From Verrucomicrobiaceae bacterium UBA2429 (GTDB lineage Bacteria; Verrucomicrobiota; Verrucomicrobiia; Verrucomicrobiales; Verrucomicrobiaceae): 56,944 nt of DNA. Below are positions 1 to 8,068 of this stretch, in pieces. The stretch spans positions 1-56,944 of the forward strand of contig DDQZ01000098.1 in the NCBI GenBank assembly GCA_002343505.1. Reading direction: 5' to 3'. The notes under the pieces are model-generated. The model did not search any database and was not told the DNA's origin. It was given only the letters and a program-made list of their open reading frames with translations. The number at the start of each line of letters is the position of its first letter. Within the stretch, counting starts at the first letter, position 1. The translations under genes and the position numbers were made by a program.

Positions 1-73
1 AGAGGTTGGGTTCCGCGCGGCAGCACCTTCACGGCGGCAGCGCTTGGCCTGCGCCAGCCTGCTGCCGCTTTCG

Positions 74-397
74 GAGGAAGACGTGAGTCTTCCCGGATGG
101 GAGGCGCGGGCGGAATGGAGAGTCTGCGCCGGGAGCGGGGCAAACTGACGTTTGCCTCTACGCGGGCGGCGCGGGGGCGCGGGTAGAGGAAGACGTGAGT
201 CTTCCCGGATAGGAGGCGCGGGCGGAATGGGGCGTCTGCGCCGGGAGCGGGGCAAACTGACGTTTGCCTCTACGGGCGGCGCGGAGGCGCGGGTAGAGGA
301 AGACGTGAGTCTTCCCGGATGGGAGGCGCGGGCGGAATGGGGCGTCTGCGCCGGGAGCGGGGCAAACTGACGTTTGCCTCTACGGGCGGCGCGGGGG
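74..397. repeat. Three tandem copies of a ~110-bp two-hairpin element
   Basis: Three near-identical units begin at 74, 186 and 296 (periods 112 and 110). Each unit holds two perfect short inverted repeats: GGAAGAC/GTCTTCC with a GTGA loop (76-93, 188-205, 298-315) and GGCAAAC/GTTTGCC with a TGAC loop (139-156, 251-268, 361-378), joined by a GC-rich spacer. The array lies just downstream of the stop of the minus-strand transporter operon. It could work as a REP-like transcript end or as a mobile palindromic element; neither is shown. Open frames inside it merely repeat with the units. Nothing else is recognised in positions 1-73. Confidence 0.85.
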
Positions 398-414
398 ATG
401 GCGGAGTGCGAGCC

Positions 415-534
415 TCAAGGCGCGCGGTTTTCGGCGGGCGGGGAGGAGAAAAGCGGGCGGGCTTTTTCGATGGATTTGGCGACGCCCCAGGCGAGCGGCG
501 CGGCGACGATGATCCAGATGAGGACGGCTTTCAT
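415..534 (-). CDS. MFS transporter small subunit (39 aa)
   Basis: This tiny gene begins 8 nt after the stop of the OFA-family transporter and encodes 39 residues. It is one hydrophobic helix (starting MKAVLIWIIVAAPLAWGV, residues 1-18), then a polar lysine/arginine-containing tail. Small single-helix proteins with the pattern LIW-(x)n-PLAWGV are known as companions of oxalate/formate-antiporter-type MFS proteins and are called MFS transporter small subunit. Position, strand, topology and sequence all fit. Its role is probably to assist or stabilise the transporter in the inner membrane; this is inferred from the family. No strong Shine-Dalgarno sequence is visible, so translation may be coupled to the upstream gene. 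Confidence 0.8.
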   Translation of the reverse strand: MKAVLIWIIVAAPLAWGVAKSIEKARPLFSSPPAENRAP

Positions 535-542
535 GGCGGGGG

Positions 543-1868
543 TCAGGCTTTGGGGGCTTCCTGGATGTGGTGTTTGGAATTGACGGGGCGCACGAGCAGA
601 TTGGCCACCAGGCCGACGGCCAGCAGGCCGCACATGAGGTAAAAGGTGTTGTTGTAGGCCTCCGACTTCGGCACGCCAGCCTCGACACGGCTGTAGTAGA
701 GGCCATTGATCAGGAGCGGGCCGATGACGGCGGCCATGGACCAGGAAGTGATGAGCCGCCCGTGGATGGCTCCGACCTGGTAAGTGCCAAACATGTCCTT
801 CAAATAGGCCGGGATGGTGGCAAAGCCGCCGCCATACATGCTGATGATCAGCGCCGTGCAGACGACGAAGAGCGTGCGGTTCTGCGTCTGCTGCGTGTAG
901 GGCAGCAGGGCATACAGCGCCGCGCCGAGGATGAAGTAGATGCAATAGACGGTCCTGCGCCCGGTGAGGTCGGAGATGGAGGACCAGACAAAGCGCCCGC
1001 CCATGTTGAAGATGCTCAGCAGCCCTGTGAAGCCCGCGCCGATGGCCACGCTGACGCCGAACATGTCCTGGCACATGTCCGCGGCGCGCCCCAGCACGCC
1101 GATGCCCGCGCTCACATTCATGCACAGCACGGTCCACAGCAGCCAGAACTGCGGCGTCTTCCAGGCGGTGTCCACGGACACGCTGGCGGTGGTGATCATG
1201 CCATGGAAGGCCGCCGCCTTCGGCTCATAGCCCTCCGGTTTCCAATCCGCCGCAGGCACCCGCACGATGATGGCGCCGAAGATCATGAAACAGGCATAGA
1301 GCGCGGACATCGTCATCAGCGCGGACATGGCCCCGGTGTCTGGAGCCCTGGCAAAACGAGTCATCAACTCCTGGGCCAACGGAGAGCCGATGAGCGCGCC
1401 GCCGCCAAAGCCCATGATGGCCATGCCCGTCGCCATGCCGGGACGGTCCGGGAACCACTTCACCAGCGTGGACACGGGGGCGATGTAGCCCAGGCCGAGG
1501 CCGATGCCGCCGACGAAGCCGTAGCCCGCCCAGATCAGCCAGAGAGATTTCAGCTTCACCCCCAGCGCAGTCAGCAGCAGCCCGCCGCAGAAGCACAGGC
1601 AGGAGGCCAGCATCGTCTTGCGCGGGCCGGAGCGCTCCACCCATTTGCCAAACACAGCGGCGGAGATGCCCAGCATCGCCAGCGCGATCTGGTAGGCGAT
1701 GTTCACCCAAAACACATCCTGCCCCAGCTCGGCGCCCAGCGGCTTGTTGAACACGCTGAAGGCATAGACCTGGCCGATGCACATGTGGACCGCGACAGCG
1801 GCTGGAGGGACGAGCCAGCGCGAGAATCCGGGCGCGGCGACGGTGGCTTCACGGGAGAGAATGGACAT
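543..1868 (-). CDS. OFA-family MFS transporter (oxalate/formate antiporter-like)
   Basis: A 441-residue inner-membrane carrier with the expected twelve hydrophobic segments. The first segment starts near residue 20, and the central loop after segment 6 is charged. Glycine-rich stretches such as GFVGGIGLGLGYIAPVST (about residues 117-134), followed by KWFPDRPG, are typical of the oxalate:formate antiporter (OFA) family, which exchanges small carboxylates. The actual substrate cannot be read from sequence. The ATG at 1868 leaves 109 bp to the divergent pilT-like gene, so promoters for both probably lie in 1869-1977. It is followed by the 39-residue small-subunit gene, making a two-gene operon that ends at the hairpin repeats. 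Confidence 0.88.
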   Translation of the reverse strand: MSILSREATVAAPGFSRWLVPPAAVAVHMCIGQVYAFSVFNKPLGAELGQDVFWVNIAYQIALAMLGISAAVFGKWVERSGPRKTMLASCLCFCGGLLLTALGVKLKSLWLIWAGYGFVGGIGLGLGYIAPVSTLVKWFPDRPGMATGMAIMGFGGGALIGSPLAQELMTRFARAPDTGAMSALMTMSALYACFMIFGAIIVRVPAADWKPEGYEPKAAAFHGMITTASVSVDTAWKTPQFWLLWTVLCMNVSAGIGVLGRAADMCQDMFGVSVAIGAGFTGLLSIFNMGGRFVWSSISDLTGRRTVYCIYFILGAALYALLPYTQQTQNRTLFVVCTALIISMYGGGFATIPAYLKDMFGTYQVGAIHGRLITSWSMAAVIGPLLINGLYYSRVEAGVPKSEAYNNTFYLMCGLLAVGLVANLLVRPVNSKHHIQEAPKA

Positions 1869-1977
1869 GCGGCGCGGTTTTATGGGGCCGGGGCGGGGGA
1901 GGGCAAGATTTTTGTGGGAAATCTCCGCCGCCGGTGTTTTCCATTGCCGGCGCGGGCGGCAGCGGCTCTATGGCGGG

Positions 1978-3075
1978 ATGCACCAATACGACCTCATCGA
2001 GTACCTCGCCCTGGCGATCCAGGCCGGCGCGTCCGACCTGCATCTCTCCCCCGGAGCCGCTCCGGTGATGCGCCTGCACGGGAAGATGACGCCGGTGACG
2101 GAGGAGGTGCTGGACGCCAACGACGTGCGCGAGCTGGTGCTCGGCGCGCTGAAGGACACCCAGCGCGCCCGGCTGGAGCAGGAGCTGGAGCTGGACTTCG
2201 CCATCGAGGTGGACCACCTCGGGCGCTTCCGCGGGAACGCCTGCTACTGCATGGGCCGCATCGAGGGGAACTTCCGCTTCATCCCGGACTCCATCCCCGA
2301 ACTGGCCGACCTGGGGCACGGGCCCACCGTGCAGGGCATGTGCGGCCTGCGCGACGGGCTCATCCTCGTGACGGGCGTCTCGAACTCAGGCAAGACGACC
2401 ACGCTTTGCAGCATGACGCAGGCCATCGCGCGCTCGCGCTCGTGCAACATCGTCACCATCGAGGACCCGGTGGAGTTTGTCTTCCACCACGGCAGCAGCA
2501 TCATCCGCCAGAGGCAGGTGGGCTTTGACACGCACGAGTTCGCCAGGGCGATGAAAAGCGCGCTGCGGCAGGATGTGGATGTCATCACGGTGAGCGAGCT
2601 GCGCGACCTGGAGACCATGCGCACGGCCATCACCGCGGCGGAGACCGGGCACCTGGTCATCAGCACGCTGCACACCACGGACGTGCCGAGCACCATCACG
2701 CGCATTCTGGACTCGTACCCGAAGGACCAGCAGGAGTATGTGGCCGCGCAGCTCAGCCACTGCCTCAAGGGCGTGCTCTGCCAGCACCTCATCCGCCGCG
2801 CCGACGGCAGCGGGCGCGTCATGGCCTCCGAGGTGATGATGGTGAACAGCGCCATCGCCGGCTGCATCCGCGCCCAGCGCATGCACCAGATGCCAAGCCT
2901 CATCCAGATCGGCGGCGCGCAGGGCATGCACACGATTGACGACAGCCTCCTGCACCTGCTCACGCACGGCTTCATCACCCTGGAGGACGCCACCGCCCAC
3001 GCGCGCGACCCCGCCTTCATCGAGAGCGGCTACGAAAAAGTCCGGCAGGCGCAGGCGGGCGGGAAGCGGCGCTGA
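1978..3075 (+). CDS. PilT/PilU-family twitching motility ATPase, orphan copy
   Basis: A 365-residue cytoplasmic ATPase of the type IV pilus retraction family. The ATG at 1978 gives the typical PilT opening (MHQYDLIEYLALAIQAGASD, then LHL and a short N-terminal PAS-like domain). Walker A is GVSNSGKT near residue 136, the Asp box follows at TIEDPVEF, the Walker B region is DVDVITVSELRDLE with the catalytic Glu kept, and the His box is STLHTTD. Most PilT proteins read VGE where this has VSE and GPTGSGKS where this has GVSNSGKT, so it is a divergent paralogue. It stands alone here, about 35 kb from the pilus cluster at 29942-42248, which has its own PilT-type ATPase. Upstream in-frame starts at 1777 and later would lie inside the opposite gene and are not favoured. 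Confidence 0.88.
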   Translation: MHQYDLIEYLALAIQAGASDLHLSPGAAPVMRLHGKMTPVTEEVLDANDVRELVLGALKDTQRARLEQELELDFAIEVDHLGRFRGNACYCMGRIEGNFRFIPDSIPELADLGHGPTVQGMCGLRDGLILVTGVSNSGKTTTLCSMTQAIARSRSCNIVTIEDPVEFVFHHGSSIIRQRQVGFDTHEFARAMKSALRQDVDVITVSELRDLETMRTAITAAETGHLVISTLHTTDVPSTITRILDSYPKDQQEYVAAQLSHCLKGVLCQHLIRRADGSGRVMASEVMMVNSAIAGCIRAQRMHQMPSLIQIGGAQGMHTIDDSLLHLLTHGFITLEDATAHARDPAFIESGYEKVRQAQAGGKRR

Positions 3076-3196
3076 GGCTGATCCGGCCCGGTGTTTCCGC
3101 CGCTTCCGCGCTGCTGCGCGCGCCGCGCCGCGCTGCAACAAGATTTTTACGACGCAACGCTTGCCCAATCTTCGAAGTGGAGCATCTTTGCCGCCG

Positions 3197-3541
3197 ATGA
3201 AGCCATCCACTCCCGCCCTCGCTCTCGTCCTCTCCTGCATATTCACCCTCTGCTCCTGCGGCACGCGTTTCGAGCCGCGCAGCATGGGTTCCCCTGGAGA
3301 CCAGCTCTCCTTCCACCGCAACCCCGTTCCGGCCCGCGCCATTCGCACCACGCATGACGCCTACAGTCTCGGCCAGGACTACGGCAACTGGAACGCCTCC
3401 GCCTGGCGCGGCTACAATCCCTGGCGCTACCGCAACCATCTGCGCCTGCATCCGAGCATGTGGCCCTCGTTCGTGGACGGTTACAAAGCCGGCTTCCGCC
3501 GCGGCAAGGAGGAGCGCACCTGGGTGCCCCAATCGCCGTGA
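3197..3541 (+). CDS. Small putative lipoprotein, function unknown
   Basis: The 114-residue product starts with MKPSTPALALVLSCIFTL and a lipobox-like LCSC with Cys21 as the acylated residue, so it is probably an outer- or inner-membrane lipoprotein. The mature part is short, rich in Trp, Tyr, Arg and Asn (for example NWNASAWRGYNPWRYRNH near residues 65-82), and ends in a charged segment. I recognise no domain. It follows the orphan pilT gene by 121 bp on the same strand and ends convergently with yqeY. The ATG is chosen because it places the hydrophobic leader directly at the N-terminus; longer in-frame extensions would overlap pilT. Confidence 0.7.
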   Translation: MKPSTPALALVLSCIFTLCSCGTRFEPRSMGSPGDQLSFHRNPVPARAIRTTHDAYSLGQDYGNWNASAWRGYNPWRYRNHLRLHPSMWPSFVDGYKAGFRRGKEERTWVPQSP

Positions 3542-3579
3542 TTTGCCGCCTGTGCGTTTGAGACAAGCCTGATTCCCGC

Positions 3580-3603
3580 GAAGCGCCTCAACTGAGGCGC
3601 TTC
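3580..3603. terminator. Hairpin between convergent genes, overlapping the yqeY stop
   Basis: A perfect 10-bp stem (GAAGCGCCTC / GAGGCGCTTC) with an AACT loop lies between the lipoprotein gene (+) and yqeY (-) and includes the last codons and stop of yqeY. There is no U-run on either side, so termination is likely but not certain. Confidence 0.45.
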
Positions 3604-4040
3604 GTCACTTCAGCGGAGAGCGTCCGGCTGTCGGCGCGCCCGGCGGCGCGCTCCTGCAGCGCCTTCATGACGGCGCCCATGTCCTTTTTGCTGGTGGCGC
3701 CCAGTTCGGTGATGACGCTGGAGACCAGCGCGGAAAGCTCCTCCGCGCTCATGGCGGCGGGCAGGTATTTCTCCAGCACGGCGATCTCGGCCTTTTCCGT
3801 GCCGGCCAGTTCCAGCCGTCCCGCCTGCTCGTAGCTGGCGATGGAGTCCTGGCGTTTTTTGATCTCCTTGCGCACCACGGCCATGATGCCCGCGTCGTCG
3901 AGCTCGCCGTCCGCGCCGAGCTTCTCGATGGCGGCGTATTTGACGGCCGACTTCAGGGCGCGGATGACATTGAGCGCCGCGGCGTCCCTGGCGCGCATGG
4001 CGTTCTTGAGGTCTTCGGAGATTTGGGTGGAGAGTGGCAT
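3588..4040 (-). CDS. GatB/YqeY domain protein
   Basis: A 150-residue protein of the YqeY family, whose fold matches the C-terminal tRNA-binding tail of the amidotransferase subunit GatB. The start MPLSTQISEDLKNAMRARD and the internal VRKEIKKRQDSIASYEQAGR (residues ~58-77), followed by EKAEIAVLEKYLP, are the usual family signature; length also fits (~150). The precise role is unsettled; members often sit near translation or replication genes. The ATG at 4040 is preferred over 4124 because the extra 28 residues have no family counterpart. It is divergent from uppP across 170 bp. Confidence 0.92.
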   Translation of the reverse strand: MPLSTQISEDLKNAMRARDAAALNVIRALKSAVKYAAIEKLGADGELDDAGIMAVVRKEIKKRQDSIASYEQAGRLELAGTEKAEIAVLEKYLPAAMSAEELSALVSSVITELGATSKKDMGAVMKALQERAAGRADSRTLSAEVTKRLS

Positions 4041-4210
4041 GGTGGTGGCTTGTTGTCGCGCGCAGCCTTGGCTGCAAAACACCGCCATGTCCAGCCCGCG
4101 TGTGGCATGTGAAGGCGCGGTCACAATTCCCGCCGATGCCGCGCTTGCAATGGCGCGCGTTGGCTTCGAAGGTTGCGCCCGTCCCTCTCCCGCTCCCCCT
4201 CAAAAAACCC

Positions 4211-5005
4211 ATGCCCGACTGGCTCGCCGTCATCATCCTCGGAATCATCGAAGGCGTCACCGAATTCCTGCCCATCTCCTCCACGGGCCACCTGCTCATC
4301 CCGCAAAACCTGGGCTGGCTGGAGCCGCGCGGGGATCTTTTCAATGTCGTCATCCAGAGCGGCGCCGTGCTCGCCGTGCTCGCCGTCTTCGCCGGCAGGG
4401 TGCGCGCCCTGGCCACTACGCTGGGCGAGCCGGAGACGCGGGACTACCTGCTGAAGCTGCTCGGCGCGTTCGTCGTCACCGGCCTGGGCGGCCTGCTCAT
4501 CAAGGAATCCGGGGTTCAGTTGCCGGAGGCCGTCACCCCGGTGGCGCTGGCCACCCTCATCGGCGGTGTGCTCATCTTTATCATCGAGCACCTGCACAAG
4601 GGCCGGCCCGGCGCGGCCCGCATCACCTGGGCGGTCGTCGTGCTCGTCGGTCTGGCGCAGGTGCTGGCGGCGGTGTTTCCCGGCACCTCGCGCTCCGGGG
4701 CGAGCATCCTCATGGCGCTTTCCATGGGCGTGGCGCGCCCCGCGGCCACCGAGTTTTCCTTCCTGCTGGGCGTGCCGACCTTGATGGCCGCGGGCGCCTA
4801 CAAGATTTTCACCGCCTGCCAGGATGGCGGCTTCGCGGGGGAAAATGTGCCGCTGCTGCTGCTGGGCACCGCCGTCTCCGCCGTTTCCGCCTTCATCGTC
4901 GTGAAATGGCTCATCCGCTTCGTGCAGAGCCACACCTTCAACGGCTTCGCGCTCTACCGCGTGCTGCTGGGGACGGCGCTGCTGGCTTACGCCGCCGGCC
5001 TCTAG
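4211..5005 (+). CDS. uppP: Undecaprenyl-diphosphatase UppP (BacA)
   Basis: A 264-residue integral membrane phosphatase that converts undecaprenyl diphosphate to the monophosphate, recycling the lipid carrier for peptidoglycan and the O-antigen pathway seen later in this window. It opens with MPDWLAVIILGIIEGVTEFL followed by PISSTGH, the first active-site block, and carries the second block PGTSRSG near residue 157 followed by ATEFSFLLGVP. About eight hydrophobic segments are visible. The ATG at 4211 matches the family N-terminus; the upstream frame is unrelated. The DUF2062 gene follows 20 bp later and is probably cotranscribed. Confidence 0.95.
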   Translation: MPDWLAVIILGIIEGVTEFLPISSTGHLLIPQNLGWLEPRGDLFNVVIQSGAVLAVLAVFAGRVRALATTLGEPETRDYLLKLLGAFVVTGLGGLLIKESGVQLPEAVTPVALATLIGGVLIFIIEHLHKGRPGAARITWAVVVLVGLAQVLAAVFPGTSRSGASILMALSMGVARPAATEFSFLLGVPTLMAAGAYKIFTACQDGGFAGENVPLLLLGTAVSAVSAFIVVKWLIRFVQSHTFNGFALYRVLLGTALLAYAAGL

Positions 5006-5025
5006 CTCAAGCGCGCCGCCCCGTC

Positions 5026-5619
5026 ATGCCTTCCGCCGTCATACATCGCATGATTGATCACGCCAGGGGCGTCTTCCGGCGTTCGATGTTCAGGACCTAC
5101 CGTTTCCTGAAGCATCCGCGCAAGCTCAAGAGCAACGCGGCCATGCGCTGGTTCGCCCGGCATTTTCTGGACAAGCGCGTCTGGCGGCCCACCCAGCACA
5201 CGCTGGCGGGCGGCGCGGCGGTGGGGCTGTTCATCTGCATGCAGTTCCTGCCGGTGCAGATGCCCTTCGCGGTGATCGTCGCGGCCATTTTCCGGGTGAA
5301 CATCCCCATCGCCCTGGCCATGTGCTGGCTGACCAATCCTCTGACCATGCCGCCTCTCATCCCTTTGGAGTATGCCGTCGGCAAATGGGTGCTTTCCTGG
5401 TTCTCCGCCGTGCCGGCCACGCCTTTTCCCACGGAGCTGCCCGAGTCCCTGGCCGGCACCTGGCTGGCTTTGAAGGAGCACACGCCTGTCATGTTCTTCG
5501 GCGGCGTCATCATCGGCGGCCTGCTGGCCCCGGCGGGTTACATCATCACCTGGATGTCATGGGACAAGCTCCACCACTTGCGCCAGCGGAAAACCGCGCG
5601 CCGCGCTGCCGGTGAGTAG
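5026..5619 (+). CDS. DUF2062 membrane protein
   Basis: A 197-residue protein matching DUF2062. It has a basic N-terminus (residues 1-60, including FRTYRFLKHPRKLK), then HTLAGGAAVGLFICM and hydrophobic segments around residues 65-105 containing NIPIALAMCWLTNPLT, and a final transmembrane segment near 160-180. The TNP motif in the middle helix is typical. The biochemical function is unknown; the domain also occurs fused to glycosyltransferases, which fits its place beside the lipid-carrier gene uppP. An internal ATG at 5050 is an alternative start. Confidence 0.85.
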   Translation: MPSAVIHRMIDHARGVFRRSMFRTYRFLKHPRKLKSNAAMRWFARHFLDKRVWRPTQHTLAGGAAVGLFICMQFLPVQMPFAVIVAAIFRVNIPIALAMCWLTNPLTMPPLIPLEYAVGKWVLSWFSAVPATPFPTELPESLAGTWLALKEHTPVMFFGGVIIGGLLAPAGYIITWMSWDKLHHLRQRKTARRAAGE

Positions 5620-5667
5620 GAAGCCGCGCTGAGATCAGTGTCCTCATCGCTGCCGGGATTTTTTTCC

Positions 5668-5943
5668 TCAGCGCTCGATGACGAAGCCGCGCTGGCCGGT
5701 CACCGGGGGAATGGCGCTGGTCTCGGTCTCGCGGATGTGGGAGCCGAGGCTGCTTTCCTGGATGGCGGCGAGGAAGTCCGAGAGTTCGCCGGGGTCGCGG
5801 GACATGGCGCGCAGCTCGACGCGGCCGTCGGGCAGGTTGCGGATGCTGCCGGTGACTTCGTAGCCGGAGGCGAGCTGCTTCACGCTGTAGCGGAAGCCGA
5901 CGCCCTGGACGCGGCCGGTGTAGAGGACTTGCTTGGCGGTCAT
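5668..5943 (-). CDS. acyP: Acylphosphatase
   Basis: A 91-residue enzyme hydrolysing acyl phosphates. The phosphate-binding loop YTGRVQGVGFRYS (residues 8-20) contains the catalytic arginine, and GSIRNLPDGRVEL (residues ~32-44) carries the catalytic asparagine; both are intact. Its length is standard for the family. The ATG overlaps the stop of the upstream unknown gene by 4 nt (ATGA), so the two are probably translationally coupled. The gene ends convergently with the DUF2062 gene, with 48 bp between them and no clear terminator hairpin. Confidence 0.95.
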   Translation of the reverse strand: MTAKQVLYTGRVQGVGFRYSVKQLASGYEVTGSIRNLPDGRVELRAMSRDPGELSDFLAAIQESSLGSHIRETETSAIPPVTGQRGFVIER

Positions 5944-7418
5944 GGTGCGCCTTCTTTTGGCGCGGGGAAGGCGGCTTGCAAGGCGCGGGCGGCATTTTCA
6001 CCGGCGGCGTCCACGAGCAGGACTTGCGCGCCGGCGCGGCTGAGGTGGATGCGACGGTTCCGGTCATGCAGGATGAGTTTTTCGGGGGCGTCGGTGGCGG
6101 CTTTCACATCGTAGCGGGAGATGAGGGCGGCGCGCATGGCCTTGAAAAAAGCATCGGCCGCGGCGGGGTCGGTGAGAGTGGTGTGCCAGACGGCGTGGTC
6201 GCGCGGGTGCTCGGGGGCGGCATAAGCGAGCAGGCGGTCGGAGACGAGGCCCTTGGCGGCGGCGCCGGCGGTGTCGTCGCTGTTGTGGGCGCGCAAAGCG
6301 GTGAAGGCGGCGAAGCGTCCGAGGCTGTCATCCCAGTAGGGGGCGGAGCCTTCGAGTTCGGGGGCGGCGGGCCGCGCGGACGCTGGAGCGGCATCGGCGG
6401 AAACGGGCGGGCTTTCCAGATAGAGCGCGGGCTGGATGATCTCGGCGCTGGAGGCGGGAGGGCGGGAGTAGGCGGCGTCGAGCTGGGGAAAACCGTCGGC
6501 GCTGTGCAGGGACTGGGCGAACTCGAAGCCGCGATGGAACGGGAAGAAGGCCAGCTCTTTGAGGAAGACGGGCATGGGGACTTGATTGAGGGGGTGGTCG
6601 GGGTCCTCGCCGGGAATGGAGGGAGGCGCCTGGGCGGCGGTGTTTTGCAGGCTGAGCAGGAAGCGGGTGAGGCCGGCGTCTCCGGCGAGGAGGGATTCGC
6701 GGGCGAGCAGCGCATCGGTGCTCAAGGGGCGTCCGGGGGGGAAGAGGGTGGCGCCGTATTCGCGCAGCACCTGGCCGAAGGCGATGGCGAGCGGGTGGTC
6801 CGGCGCGGGCTGGCCGGAGGCGGGGTCTGCTTCGACGAGGTGGAGCAGGCCGGTGCGGGTGTCGAACCAGCCGCCGAGTTGGCGGGCGAGGAGGGCGGCG
6901 CGCAGGGGCAGGGGATCCACGGGCTGCTCGATCCAGCCTAGCGCGGTGAGGGCGAGGGCGAAGCGCAATGCCTCGTCACCGGGCTGGCGCGCGCGCAGCC
7001 AGGCGAGGATGCGGTCCTCCACATCGCGCAGGGTGGCCGGGGTGGTTGGCAGGGGCAGGGCTTTGAGCTGGCGGTGGCGCATGAGATCGAGGGTGAGACC
7101 CTCGAAGTCGGGCGTGGTGCCGCCGGTGGCGGCGTCCATTTTGGGCATCCCCTTGCCCCCGGCTTCGGCGATGCGGCGGCGCAGTTGCTCGTTCTCCTCC
7201 TCAAGCGCGGCGTTCTGGCCCTGGAGGTATTCGATCTGGCCTTCGAGCAGCCGGATCTGCGCGGGGAGGTCCTCGGCGGGCGAGTTCTGCGCGATGGCGG
7301 GCAGGGGGCCGGCGGGCAGCGGGGATTGATTCACCGGCTTGGTGGCAAGCCACACTCCGGCGCCCGCGCCGGCGAGGGTGAGCACGAGCAGGAGGATGGC
7401 GGGCGAGGACTTGGGCAT
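5940..7418 (-). CDS. Unknown membrane-anchored protein with coiled coil
   Basis: A 492-residue protein I cannot assign. The N-terminus MPKSSPAILLLVLTLAGAGA starts one membrane segment (residues ~5-24), followed by a Pro-rich spacer and a clear coiled coil (residues ~45-85, rich in Glu/Gln/Leu, e.g. LEGQIEYLQGQNAALEEENE). The rest is predicted soluble and mostly helical with many Ala and Pro. There is no catalytic motif I recognise. The ATG at 7418 puts the hydrophobic segment at the N-terminus; the ATG at 7517 would add 33 charged residues and overlap the divergent pyrR start. It probably sits in the envelope facing the periplasm. acyP overlaps its end. Confidence 0.7.
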   Translation of the reverse strand: MPKSSPAILLLVLTLAGAGAGVWLATKPVNQSPLPAGPLPAIAQNSPAEDLPAQIRLLEGQIEYLQGQNAALEEENEQLRRRIAEAGGKGMPKMDAATGGTTPDFEGLTLDLMRHRQLKALPLPTTPATLRDVEDRILAWLRARQPGDEALRFALALTALGWIEQPVDPLPLRAALLARQLGGWFDTRTGLLHLVEADPASGQPAPDHPLAIAFGQVLREYGATLFPPGRPLSTDALLARESLLAGDAGLTRFLLSLQNTAAQAPPSIPGEDPDHPLNQVPMPVFLKELAFFPFHRGFEFAQSLHSADGFPQLDAAYSRPPASSAEIIQPALYLESPPVSADAAPASARPAAPELEGSAPYWDDSLGRFAAFTALRAHNSDDTAGAAAKGLVSDRLLAYAAPEHPRDHAVWHTTLTDPAAADAFFKAMRAALISRYDVKAATDAPEKLILHDRNRRIHLSRAGAQVLLVDAAGENAARALQAAFPAPKEGAP

Positions 7419-7510
7419 CCCGCCACGCATAGCCACGCAACGCATCCTGTCATGCCCGCGCTCCGCAAAAGGCGTTGACGCTTTCGCCACTTTGCGTTCC
7501 TCATCCAAGC

Positions 7511-8065
7511 GTGACATCCGCCTCCGACCGCATCCGCCAGCTGCTCGACGCCGCAGGCATGGCGCGCTGCCTGGACGAGATGGCGGCGGCGATTTACCAG
7601 CGCTGGAAGGGCGAGCCGCGCCTGGCTCTGGTGGGTGTTTACCAGCGCGGTGTGCCCTTTGCCCGCGCCCTGCGTCAGCGCCTGCGTGATCGGGGCATGG
7701 AGCCCGACTTTGGCAAAATTGACATCACCCAATACCGTGACGACCTCCAGACCATGACGGTGCTGCCGAAGCTGGAGGGCTCCGAGATCACCTTCGACCT
7801 CGAAGACGCAGTGGTGATCCTTTGCGACGAGGTCATCCACACCGCGCGCACCACCCGCGCCGCGCTGGAGGAGCTGCTCGGCTTCGGCCGCCCGCGCTGC
7901 GTGCAGATCGCCGCGCTGGTGGACCGCGCCGGGCGGGAACTGCCGCTCTACCCGCGCTACTCGGGCATCGAGACCGACCTGCCCGCCGGGGAGCGCGTGT
8001 GCGTGCGCTTCGTGGATGGCGACGGCGTGGACGAAGTCTTCACCTGCCCCTGGGAGAAAAAGTGA
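7511..8065 (+). CDS. pyrR: PyrR-type phosphoribosyltransferase (pyr regulator / UPRTase)
   Basis: A 184-residue protein of the PyrR family, which binds pyr mRNA in response to UMP/UTP and often has uracil phosphoribosyltransferase activity. The family block VGVYQRGVPFARALRQRL and DITQYRDD are present. The PRPP-binding loop reads VVILCDEVIHTARTTRAALE where typical PyrR has VDDVLYTGRT, so Asp-to-Glu and Gly-to-Ala changes occur in the motif and catalysis may be altered. I favour the GTG at 7511, which gives the usual length; a TTG at 7475 is the alternative. It lies 3 nt before pyrB, as expected for a pyrimidine operon. I see no obvious attenuator. Confidence 0.87.
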   Translation: MTSASDRIRQLLDAAGMARCLDEMAAAIYQRWKGEPRLALVGVYQRGVPFARALRQRLRDRGMEPDFGKIDITQYRDDLQTMTVLPKLEGSEITFDLEDAVVILCDEVIHTARTTRAALEELLGFGRPRCVQIAALVDRAGRELPLYPRYSGIETDLPAGERVCVRFVDGDGVDEVFTCPWEKK

Positions 8066-8068
8066 CAC

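Noticed and set aside
74..397. Possible CRISPR array
   Set aside because: The units are contiguous ~110-bp copies with no unique spacers and no cas genes are nearby.
152..642. Small plus-strand frames inside the 5' repeats
   Set aside because: Their sequences repeat with the element units and overlap the small-subunit gene; they look non-coding.
567..2528. 653-residue open frame on the plus strand
   Set aside because: It runs antisense through the OFA transporter and then out of frame through pilT; His/Arg/Ala-rich composition and no domain. It is a high-GC shadow.
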